Source: Bugula neritina
Taxonomy: Eukaryota; Bryozoa; Gymnolaemata; Cheilostomatida; Bugulidae
Reading direction: 5' to 3'
DNA: 64,000 nt
Assembly: GCA_964035545.1 (NCBI GenBank)
Contig: OZ037767.1
Span: forward strand, 15,743,498 to 15,807,497
Shown here one piece after another: positions 49,905 through 61,289 of the stretch (positions within the stretch are counted from its first letter, which is position 1; every line of letters begins with the position of its first letter). The notes beneath the pieces were generated by a model. That model was not told the origin of the DNA. It saw only the letters and a list, made by a program, of their open reading frames with translations, and made no database searches. The translations under genes were made by a program, and so were the position numbers.

Positions 49905-52900
49905 CAGTATATATTTTCCTAGAATGTTGTTTAGAGACATAAAAAAACTGCCTATGCACAACATACTTTGCATCTGTTTAGTATCTCGTAATTAGACATA
50001 AAAAAATCAAAGCCAATTATAAGGCAAAAGACCATAATACTGTACTATCATTGGATAGTTCTTCATCAATAAACAGGTAGTCGCCAGTGGTGGATATGAA
50101 CCCCTCCTAGATGTTTCTCGTACTTCTTCCTCAAAAAACATTTTCATTAAGCCAAAAAGAAAAACCAATACACCTTTTTAGTTGACACTTTTCAATTTCT
50201 GACTGATATTTCACCTTATTTCCAATTATAATTAACTTTTAACCGGCACTTTTCTTTGTAGTAATTCCTACCCTTTAGACTGTGTACTTTGAAATGAGTC
50301 TGTTTTACTCGTTACATAAAGTACAGTTGCACTGGCTACAGGTTGACACAAAAGCAAGCCTATCTTGATAAAATCATGCGCAAATGTAGAAACTATCGAG
50401 GAGTTTGTTCCTCATAATTAGAAATTGACTAATTATTTTTAATCCGTTTAAAAGCATCTGGTTAGGGAAGCATATGCCGTGTTCAATTTGTTATTCTAGC
50501 ATTAACAATAACAGAATGCAATAATTATAAGTTTATGAAAGTAATTTGTTTTCTTTCTAATTACAAATATAATATTTTAGTATAATATATTGTAAATTTA
50601 TAAGGCTTGCATTAGGAATAACGCAGCTAAAACATCATTTTCCTTAAAGCCTTAAAAATATATAAGTATAACATAATACACTATGCCAATAAACTTATTA
50701 AAGTACCAAGCAAGCTTAGCTAGTTTAAGAAAAATTACACTAGGTAAATTACCATTATTTATAGAATGCTTGCTGATATTAGCTTTTGATGTAATTGAAG
50801 TAAATTATTATTTATCTTTCTAGCTAAGAATTTCTTGCCGTAAGTTTTGCTTTTATGCATGGAGAAATGTCGTAACAAACGAGTTAAATTTTTATAGCAT
50901 ATAAAAATGTACTCTATAAGTCGAAGATATTTAAACTTAGCCATTAACTCATTTTGATTAGAAATGTAGCCTAAATCTAATACAATACAAAATATATACC
51001 AGTATATATAATATATTTTTACCATGCTGTTAATTACAGTATTTGTAAGACAAATTTTATGCTCATTAATTAAATGCAACAAATATTTATAAAATACTAA
51101 TAATGTTGTATAAATAAATTCAATAATTCCTTTTCTATTTAAATGACTGCATAATTTCTTGCAAGGTTGTATAAAGGAGTTGTGGCCCACCACTTATTAT
51201 GTGTTCAATTGCCACATATGTCTTAGGAAGAAGAAAACTCCCCAAAAATTCTTAGTTTGAAAATTCTAGTATAATTAAAATCACTTAATATATGTCTTTG
51301 AAATGCATTTTGCCACTCTGCAAAGTTGCAGGAACAAATATTGCATGAAGTAATGAATGATTTATGAAGTAATTAACAAACCAATGTAAAAACTGTTGTT
51401 GTATATAGAACACAACATATTGATTTTCTTCAATTTCCACATCAAATCTATATATTCAATTATATCTAACCAATGCTAATAAACTAAACATGCATGCATA
51501 CAAATATTTGCATCATATGCAAGTAATATTAGCTAATTAGCAACTATATATAGCATTTTTTTCATTATCTTTATTGCTTGCATATGTCTAAGTATTATTA
51601 AAATAAGGTTTTTATTTGCAACTTTGCACCACAAATTACATAAAATCTAAAAACTTGAGTTGTGACATAGGGCTACCTATACACAAATAGACCTTCATAA
51701 AACTCTGAATGATTTTATTCAACTCATGTATGCAAAAGTTTTGCTTTAAAACAATTCTTCTAAACCACCCTAGAGCAGGGAATTATTACAAAAACAGCTT
51801 CTCATATATAATCTTTCCCCAGATTAATTTTTTTTCCTGTATTTAAACTAACTTAGCAAATGAAGATTGTGATATCACTCAGGTAATCACATATATATTA
51901 TTCATAGCTGTAATACTTTAGCAATGAATAGATCATGTTTAATTTCCACTCTACCTAGCAGTTTTTCAGAATTATAGAGCTATGTATATCGTGAAATTGG
52001 AATAGCCTAATAGTTTTACATGTGTTTATAGCTAGTCAAGTTAACTTAAAAAGCTTACAATAATTAGATGATATTTGCATTCTTTTGAAGGTTATGGTGA
52101 AGCTACTGCAAAACTGGCCATTAGTTTAGCATAATATGCAATGCCATGCAAAAGCATGCCAAACAAGCAATGTTTATTTACCTTACCAGTGCAATTTTAT
52201 CACCTTAAACACAAAAGCAAGTATAAAATACACATCCATATTAGATTAACTGTCAAGTTAAAAAAAGACAACATATATTCATGAGCTGGTTCTGTTTGCA
52301 CAAGTACAATTTAGACCAGCTTATTATTTAGATTGCCACAAAAATATGACATAAAATATGTCTTTAATCATTATTTTGATATTCACTGGTTGAAGATATT
52401 TTTTATATCCTAATATGTAAATATTGTACATAAATCTTAAAAATTAACTAGGTGAATAAGGAAAACTGCTAATTTTATGAAACTGTTATGTTAATAAAGA
52501 CAATGGCTATCAACAAGTCCCACCAGACCACAAACTAATTGTAAATACTAAAGCAATTATATAGTGCTATGTGTTGATCTAGCCTAGTCAATACACCACA
52601 AATATGTATTATGACATACCACATTTTAAGTACTGGGTTACCATTTATTCTAATATATGGGTATTTGTTTAAACTGTTATATACAGCTTTTTGCACTACC
52701 AATATACAAGCCAGTTGTTATTCTGTCACTTTTTATCTACATCTCTTTTTAATGCCAGTTACTTGTTAGCTTCAGTACAAACAGCTAAACATTCTACTCT
52801 ACAGCCAATCTTACCGTTAACTCTTGTTTAACAATATTACAAGAATCTAAAATTTGGGTGTGTTTTAAGTATAATATTCTATCATTATAACTTTTAAATG

Positions 52901-55900
52901 AAACAATAATATGATAAATGCATTATAACTTTCTGAAAAGTCTGTTTGCAAAGTATATGTTTTTGGAAAATAGTTTTACAACATTTGCTAGGAGCATTAT
53001 ATTTATTCCTATCTAAAATAATTTTGTTTGAACTGCTATGTTTGTAATCATGTAATCAGAAGTAAAGCATCAGTAAAATGAGTATAAGTAGAAGCTTGAC
53101 AGCTACATTAGGCATTGCTACATAGTACATAAATATATGGCCGTATTAAATACTTAGCTGCATTCACAGATAAATGCATGGCTTGGAATTACAATACCAT
53201 AAATACATTATTTATTTAGCTGGGTAACTATACAATTATGCCAAAGTGAAAAGCCTTTGGTTATTAATGCCTGAAATGTCTAACAATCTACTTGGGAGAC
53301 CACCTTGTTGTTACAGAGTGAATGAGTTATTTGTTTGGCATTTGGATGATGGCACAAAGAAAGGCTATTTGGTTTGTTACTTGAGACTAGTAGCAAACTG
53401 CTACAGTCATAGCATCTTAGAAGATTTTGCATCACTTGCATCACTGCGTACATTACTTTAATGTAGCTATTGAAATTAATATCTCACTGAAAACACAGTA
53501 TTGCAAAATCTTAAGCTGTACATAATTATATTATGCATCAACAAGTACTTCTGCTATTCGACTATCCCAGGTTTATTTTAAACTAGCACTGCCAAAGTGC
53601 CTTGACTCTATTACACTGTTTACTAGCTAATTTTGTTCTTCTCAATAGTGAAATAGATCTATTGCAAGAAATTAATGACTAGATATAACAATAATGATTT
53701 TTAGGCAAGACTTTCGCATCTATATTGCTCATCTGCTAGCTTGAAATACCCCTCTCCTTGGACTAATCTCAGGCATTTCATTGTTGTTTAAACAGTTTTT
53801 AAACTCCTATTTCAATAAATCATTACCAACACTGCCTGCATGTATTAATATTCATTAGTGCCATCAATGCACTGTGGAGACAGCACCTGATGTTCTGTAT
53901 ATTACATTATAGTACAGAGATACTAAATCCAAAACATCTAAAACAATTGATGCTTCTACCAGATTTTTAGCACACCTATAATATGTATTCCTGTAGTAAA
54001 TATTAATAAGATGTTTTAACTGATAGTTTTTATGCCATTATAATAGTTTGATACTATAACTACAACTTGAAACTCTTTAACCAGCACATTGGTTAGCAAT
54101 ATTGCTTCTTGATATTTAATTGCTGGTTCACAAACTATCAATAATAGGGATGCATATCAAAACTTGACTGCATTCATAATATGATTTTAATGCTATGTAA
54201 TGACTAAGCATGTCTGGCTGATATGAGGTGACTATTTTGTACACTGTTTAACAACATCAGCTTTTTGGGTTCATTTAAAGCATCTGCAAATCTGTATTAT
54301 ACATAATTACTGTTAGGGCCAATTAATTAAATTGTTAACCCTGAAATGCTTTTTACACTGTAATACTAAGTAGCAAAAGACATGTATATACATATAAACT
54401 GATTGTAATTTATACATAACATTGTACATTTAAAAAAACTCACAAAATACATAATTTATTAGCTAAATTTCAAGGCGTTTTGTAGGTAGTGGGTTAATGT
54501 CAATAAAGTAGAATCCGGGAAGTTGAGTAGCTTTATTCAAGAGGAAGGCTCTCCAACAGTTCTACCAAAGCCTAAATAACATGTATAAAATAAAGGTTAT
54601 ATGCACAATTTTTTTCCAAAACAGCCTGCAACTGTTTTGCTATTGCATATGCCCTATGCCATTCATCAAGTAGAACAATTTTAACCAGGATATCTAGAAA
54701 CGTTGACACAAGGGCTTTATAAACTATGTAACAGTAAAACTGTGAGTAGAAATTAATTGACACTAATGAATAATGCTTTAGGTGCTGGCAACAACCATAA
54801 AAGAAAAGTTATATAACAAAAAAATAGAAAAAACACTAAACAAATCAACAGCATTATATACAATTGGGGCACATACATGAAAACAGCAGCTAGTGTCATT
54901 TTCTTAAGACAGCACTATTTTAGGTGTAAATTTGAGAAGTATTAGAAAATGCAGAAATTTACTGCAATTGGTTCATTTTATTTAAGTTAGTACATACTGA
55001 AGATCTCAAGTTTTTGCTAATGAACATGAGTTTTGGCCCGAAACTAAAAAAATATCAATAAATACACCTAAATAATCAAGGCTCTTTTTAATTTTCTTTG
55101 ATTTCCTATGCTATTTCTAATTACAGCAACTTCTGACTGGGGATCGCCACGGTTAGTTTGTAACAGTATAGGCAATCCAAATGAAATGAATAAATAGGAA
55201 AAAACATGAGAAATCATGCAAAATTAAGAAGAACCTTGATTATTTAGGTGTATTTCTTGATGTCTCACTAATTTTAAGCAAAAAGCATTGTTCATTAGCA
55301 GCTAAATTGTAAAAATGGCTAAAAACTGCAGATTTCCAGTGTGTACTAAATTAAATAAAAGGACTCAATCACCTTTGCAACATAATTCAATAATTGCATG
55401 GTCAAGCAGAATAAACTACAATTAACAGCAACAACAGTGCAATAGTTGCGTAGAAAAGTTGTACTGCAAAAAACTAAAAGAATGCAAAATCTATAAATGT
55501 GTGCTACCAAGTAAATGCTGAACAGACATCATGAAATAGTGTACGAAATACAAACTATTAAACTTACCTGTTGATCTAATGCAGCCAAAACCTTAAGCTT
55601 AGAGTAGTGGAATGGTGCTGTTCGATGTTGATACGCTACAAGTAGCTAAGATGACTCAAATTCTTGCCTTTAGGAGTAAGAGGCCTCAGCTCAGTTTCAA
55701 CAAAACTTCCAATAATCTCAACGGATGCGCTCAATTAGGAGCCACAACAAAGCACACCCATGTCATTTTAGTAAACTCTAAAAAATGAACGGAAATAAAA
55801 CTGTTAGAGAATAAACAGAGAAACATATATTGATGGGGGAAAAACCTGTCAGCAAAGGTTATATACACTCATAGTCATAACACGAAGAAAAAGATAATGA

Positions 55901-56569
55901 ATAACAACCTATTCAAGATGACACAAGAAACCAAACAAATTTCTTTGACTAAAAAATATAATTAAATACTATATTACTTGGCAAAAAATATTTGTTTTGA
56001 ACAACGTATTATTGGGAAGAATTGCCAGTGTCTCAAATTTTGAGATTAAAGTTTCTGCCTTATAGCGGAAATAGAGAGGCAATCAATAGTGTACAAAACA
56101 TGTTTTCAGTCATTGGCTGTTGACTAAAATGACAAAGGTAAAGAAAGCTTCCATATCATTATTTATTTTGTTCTCAAGTGTGTGGTTACAGTTTCATGAG
56201 TCAGAAATATAATTATTTGAGATATGAAATCAAGTGTAGTCAAAAGAGTGTCATACAATTTAAAATGTAGTAATAGAGCTTTGACAATAATTTCTTCTGC
56301 TAAGTAAAACAGGTACCATTATGTGCTACTTATCTTTTAGAGATGAACATCAAGGATGTTGAAAACAAAATAGTTGTAAATTACAGCAAATACCTTTCTA
56401 CTTACCTAACCAGAGAAAATAAGTTTTCAACCTTGCATGCACTCAGCTGGTTTTCAATGTTTGGATCAGTGACATCTTTATAACTGATAGCAGCATTATG
56501 TGATAGCTTTAGGAATTGTTACCTTAAATCTAAATTATATAGAACAAGAAGTGCAAAAATATGGCATTA
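49905..56569. other. Right-arm interior, no gene recognised
   Basis: Holds the counterparts of the left-arm ORFs. A 144-codon open frame at 51193-50759 (-) is intact here but broken in the left arm; it begins with GTG, is rich in Tyr, Ile and Leu, and contains SFIQPCKKLCSHLNRKG. A 71-codon frame at 53246-53461 (+) contains LLGRPPCCYRVNELFVWHL and ends earlier than its left counterpart because of a small indel. The 63-codon frame at 54763-54572 (-) contains LVKIVLLDEWHRAYAIAKQL. None has a recognisable domain, and no promoter could be assigned. Confidence 0.45.
54962..55364. repeat. Nested foldback, right-arm copy
   Basis: Counterpart of 41661-42058, with the same inverted arms and loop. It is kept with only scattered differences. 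Confidence 0.75.
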
Positions 56570-58054
56570 CACAGAGAGAAATATTAGTGCAGCGCTTGCA
56601 CTAAAGTTGTTCAAAGAGCCTTTTATTGTCAGTATAGCCTGCACCACACCTCTAATAGTTGTTAGACCTGCACTTATTTTGATGAAATTGAAAATTAATC
56701 TGATTAGTGTAAGCTGAAAAATATTTTGTAGTAGCTCTGAAACCGCTTAGTTGTTAAGTCAACACTACTTTTCACTAGTATTACGTAATCATCATTCCTA
56801 GGTCTGAATGAAGCTAAACAGTAGTTGATAGGAGCAGAAAGTGAGATCAATGCTACAACTACATATGTTCAAGCAAAATTTTATTTACATAAGAATTATG
56901 GAACAATCGGCAGTTGTTCACCTAACAACATTATTCGTTCACATGTGCACTAATGATTATCACAAACCTTTATAGGAAGCTAGGATAGAGTTGAACCCTA
57001 CATTTGGGTCATTTCAATTGGTGCTTCCCAGTTAAATGCTATTTATACATTTTACGTGCAATTCATTTGAATACTATTGAAATATATGTGTATTTAAATA
57101 AATTTGAGTCAATTGCTTTTTATAATTGGCACACAAATAAATTTCTTTCCTCTGCATAAACCTATTAATTTTGCATTTTCTATATTTTTTGTTTTTTGAA
57201 AAAATGTTATTATTAATGCATTTAATGCTTTTTTTTAACACAAATTTGGAAAAATTTAAATATTATTGCAAATATATCATATTGTTGGTTATTTTATGTT
57301 TAGCAATTGATATGAAAGTTATATAAGGGTATATAGGTATATAATACTTAGTACCAAAACAAAAAATGCAACCTAACTGGGGAGCATATAAGTGGAATGA
57401 AACTCCTTCAACCTACTAGCTGTTTATGATTTCGAAATTTTTTTGAAGCCAAAATATTTTCAAATAGCTTCTTACCAGACTACTATTAAACATTGCCCCA
57501 CTCCGTTTATCAAAGACTTAAGTTGAATTTATCAACAAAAAATTTTAACTGCACATATCTCTTGCATGGGTTGTTTAGGCTTCACTAGTCAATTTCATTC
57601 ATGGAAAGGAAAGCCAACTAATTTAAAATGTGTGTAAAAGAGAGATCAGGGAGATGCACCATTAAACTCCAATGTACTCAGTTATCAGCAAATGTGTTTC
57701 AAACAAGAAGCTTAAAATTAACAATGAAACAAGCTACTGAATAGTCAATTGTGGATCAGGTGAACCACTTCAAAAGCCTTGTGTAAACTTGTGTAAACTA
57801 CCTGGTGGAACAAAAGAAGATGTTGCATAACAGAGCTATAGTAGAGAAATATTTAAATTGTAACTCAAAGGCAAGAAACTGGCTTACCAAGCAGTGACAG
57901 AGCAAAGCAAAGGTTATTACATAACAGCACATAGTTTTCATTCACGGCTATTCACAGAAGAAATATTTTGCCGGCATAGTGAACACCAGAGGCTCAGACT
58001 AAGAGGTTGTGCTTTGAGATTCAGTGAATTTGTGCTTTCAAACAACCCCACAAC

Positions 58055-58773
58055 ATGGAAAACATTGAATCATTTCATCACATGGGTAAATATTGCAGCT
58101 ACCTCTCAGAGATAGAAGATGATCACTTTCTTTCAAAGTTAGAAACTGAAGTTGTCATTGCAGCAAAAGGTAAGCCCAATCATTTGCTTAACGTTGTCAT
58201 TTGATATCACAATGACAGTATGAGTATGACTATTGCTGTAGACACATAATTGAATTTGTGCAACCATAACTTTTAAGAGACCACATTGACTAATAATTCC
58301 CAAACTACTCTATTCCTATATCAATTTGATATGAGTTTTCCTGTAACAATCTATTTTCAAAAAATTTAGCGTTTTATTTCCACTTCACCTTCTAGCAATT
58401 TGTGCTAAATTCATTAATTTGAATTCCCTCCCCCATTGTAAAAGTATTGTTACTAATGCAGTTTAGCAGCCTACAAGTAGTTATTAGCCTTAATCAGCTG
58501 CCAAGCTAGCTTCTTGTTTTATAGCTAAGTATCAAAATGCCAATATTAGTGGTGAGTTGGCAAAGTTGGCAAAATTTTTCATTAACTTCCAAGCCACCAG
58601 TTTATTCTTTTATTTATCTTTGCACAGCACAATTAAATATAAAAACATGTTTAAGTAGCAATATTTTTCTTGGTAGTACTTTATTTGTTTTTCAATTTAT
58701 AGACATACTGAAACTTATCAATATCTGTTATCTCGATATGAAGGGTCCATATAAAATGCTGACTCCAGCTTAA
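58055..58773 (+). CDS. Possible three-exon mini-gene inside the transposon
   Basis: Exons 58055-58169, 58525-58551 and 58703-58773 join in phase 1/1 to give 70 residues from ATG to TAA. Donors are GTAAGC and GTGAGT; acceptors are TTGTTTTATAG and TTTTTCAATTTATAG. The product begins MENIESFHHMGKYCSY and continues with an acidic stretch, LSEIEDDHFLSKLETEVV. No domain is recognised, and upstream exons may exist; an overlapping frame at 57894-58115 is also open. The middle exon of 27 nt is very short. This is a prediction from splice signals and phase alone. Confidence 0.3.
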
Positions 58774-59498
58774 ATTGTGATTCACTGACATTTTGAGATA
58801 ATTTTAATGCAGAGAAGCTTCTATTAACTAAACTAATTATGCCCAACAGCTCTTGCATTTGTAATTAAGAAAAAAGTAAAATAAAATGATGGCAAAAATT
58901 GTTAGTAAATTTTGATAAGCTTAAACTAACCCAAACACTACGCAACATAATGATCATAAGTTTGCCAAAGCCTGTATGGTTATTCAGAATCAAACGATTG
59001 GTCCGATGGTGCTGAAAATATGCTGAAAGATTCGTAGCTAACATCATTGATACTATTAGTTTTGGCCTTAGACTTCAGCTTTTTCAAAGTTGAACCTAAT
59101 TTATTTACGCTGCTTGTGATTGTATATCTTAACCAAATGTTTACTGTTTATACTAATACAGTTTAAATATTACCCAACTTTTTTCGTTTTTTGTAGATCC
59201 CATAACATTTTTTAAGACCATGCACTCAAAGATGCTGAATAGGAGCACAAAAAAGAATTTGACCGCTACAAAACTTTGAATCATGCTGAGACTTTCAGCC
59301 TGCAAGCAGGCGCACTCACCACTACATTACAAGCGTCACTGGGTGCTCTCGACACTACACCTCACCCACTTCTCAAGAACCCAGCTGCCCTTTTTATACT
59401 ACTTCTTCAAGCTTTCCTGGCCACTCAACTCCTCTTGGAGTACTACCACACTTTACTAACCGCTGGAATTAGTTATAAAACTTCCCCCTCCCATACTT

Positions 59499-59566
59499 GG
59501 GTTCCTATCACAGACCTCGGACTTGCACACAGGTGTGCTAACCATTACACACCACAACTGCTTGGT
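59499..59566 (-). mobile_element. tRNA-like SINE head
   Basis: The minus strand reads GTGTAATGGTTAGCACACC, a good A-box region. It is followed by CAAGTCCGAGGTCTGTGATAG and GGAACCC at the place of a B box, in tRNA-like spacing. The B box is degenerate and no body matching the other SINE family is seen, so it is a different family or a relic. The overlapping 117-codon plus-strand frame (59276-59629) is probably fortuitous. Confidence 0.45.
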
Positions 59567-59910
59567 TATCGTTACACTACAGAGCAAGAATGTAATGACA
59601 CACACTATGGTCTTAGCAAGTTCTGCTAATATTGAGAAAAGTTAACTGAATTTGCAGTTGTAGAAAAATTCTGCAAATGTTTATTTTCATGTTTTTTTTC
59701 TTATTTTAATCTTTAGAAGTTAATTTTTGTTGCATTTCTTATATTCAACTATCACATACAATAAAATCCACATTACTATACTCTCATACTGGTTAGAAGT
59801 TATGACAAGTTAGTTCAGAGTGATCAGTAATAATTTTTGCAGAAGCTCATTTCCAACGAAAGTTAGAGCAGCATGGAACATTTATAAGTTCAGCTTTGAA
59901 TATAACTTAG

Positions 59911-60175
59911 TTCATCATTGAGCATATCTAAAATCATCATTGAACAGAAATAAGATCATCATTAAACATATATAATATCACTATTGAGCATTAATAAGAT
60001 CACCATTGAATATATATAAGCTCACCATTAAACATATATAATATCACTATTGAACATGAATAAGATCACCATTAAACATATATAATATCACTATTGAGCA
60101 TAAATAAGATCACCATTGAAAATATATAAGCTCACCATTGAACATATATAAGATCACCATTGAACATAATTTGGC
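59911..60175. repeat. Minisatellite, about 29-31-bp units
   Basis: Tandem degenerate units of the form AAGATCACCATTGAACATAT, with alternating variants (TCACTATTGAGCATAA, CTCACCATTAAACATATA) that suggest a higher-order two-unit period. It lies in the subterminal part of the transposon, about 190 bp from its right end. Confidence 0.85.
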
Positions 60176-60363
60176 TCATTGTGATAAATACCAAGAATCA
60201 ACTTCACAACTCTTTATATCAACATTGATCTAACATACTATTCACTGTGAACAGTACCTGACACTAATTTCTATTCACTGCTGGTCAATTTAGGGATCCA
60301 AAAAACGAGAGGTTTTAGTTGTCAGCTTATGTTCACTCTAACACTAATATTTCTCTCTGTGTA

Positions 60364-61289
60364 GTACTCATTGCACAATACACACTTGCTAGAGTAGCTA
60401 ATCTAGCATCACATTAATTTAAGAGAGACAAAATTTTTTTTACTGTTCACAAATGATGAATATTAAAATTTGAATAATTAGACAAATTAACAATGATATT
60501 GATGTTAGTTCAAACAATACTAATGGTAAACACCAAAATACTTATAGGAATAGTCATGTTAACATCAATTAGAAAAGTAAAGATAATTTGAAAATGAGAC
60601 AGTTTATAGGTCTAACTCTTATAGTTGACAAGCAATTACAGGGCAGTCATATTGATGTAGGCTACCCTCAAAATGTAGCACTTTAAAAATATTAAAAAGA
60701 CAGCACATATAAGAACATAATCTTAAAAATAGGCATATGTGACACCTATATTTTGATTAACAAAGAAATCTTCTTTACTTTATTAATCTAGCTCATATAA
60801 TGGTATTCTGTCTTAGTATGTTATTTTAATACTTCAAATCTAATCAGCTACAGAAAAGTACTTCAATTCAAAGGCCTTCATAATTATTCTTTAGTTTGCT
60901 ATTTAAATAGACAGTAAGGTTGATGAATAAAATAAAAGTTAGTAAAGTAAAAACTAAATAAATTGAGAATAATATCTCCACTCTAAGGTTATAATCATTA
61001 TAAATTAACATTTTAATACTCCTGTTATCCTTAGGTATAGTTGTTAGCAATTTAAGTATGAGCTCGAAGCCAAATGTCAGTATCAGCATCCCCATTACAT
61101 TGACTAAGACTGACTTTATAACCCTCAAGCTGTGGCACTCAATTTCTATAAGTAGTAACTAATAACAAATATAAAATTATTTATTTGCTACTGATAGTGA
61201 TAATAATTAAAAATAATAATATGATCCATTAAAATAGAACTAATAAAGCCAACGACGTTAATGGTATGTCTAACTAAACATGGCATGTC
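60364..61289. other. Right-arm stretch with 86-codon membrane-like ORF
   Basis: Counterpart of 39531-40450. The minus-strand frame 61128-60868 encodes 86 residues, three of them different from the left copy (L to M, V to L, K to N), with two hydrophobic segments. There is no ATG at its start; the first in-frame ATG falls at the start of the first hydrophobic stretch. No family is recognised. Confidence 0.4.

Larger units (their letters stand above)
56570..60361. mobile_element. 3.8-kb DNA transposon with 20-bp TIRs and TA duplication
   Basis: The left arm has the empty site ATGGCATTAGTACTC (reverse complement of about 40449-40463). Here the same sequence is split into ATGGCATTA and TAGTACTC around 3,792 bp. 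The ends are a perfect 20-bp inverted repeat, CACAGAGAGAAATATTAGTG at 56570-56589 and its complement at 60342-60361, flanked by TA on both sides (56568-56569, 60362-60363). A TA duplication fits Tc1/mariner-like or related integrases, but no DDE transposase is recognisable. The interior holds a possible small spliced gene, a tRNA-like SINE fragment and a minisatellite, so it may be a large non-autonomous element or one with an unknown protein. Confidence 0.92.

Noticed and set aside
59276-59629. 117-codon ORF as a gene
   Set aside because: It overlaps a tRNA-like SINE head on the other strand and has low-complexity Leu/Thr/Ala content without a domain.
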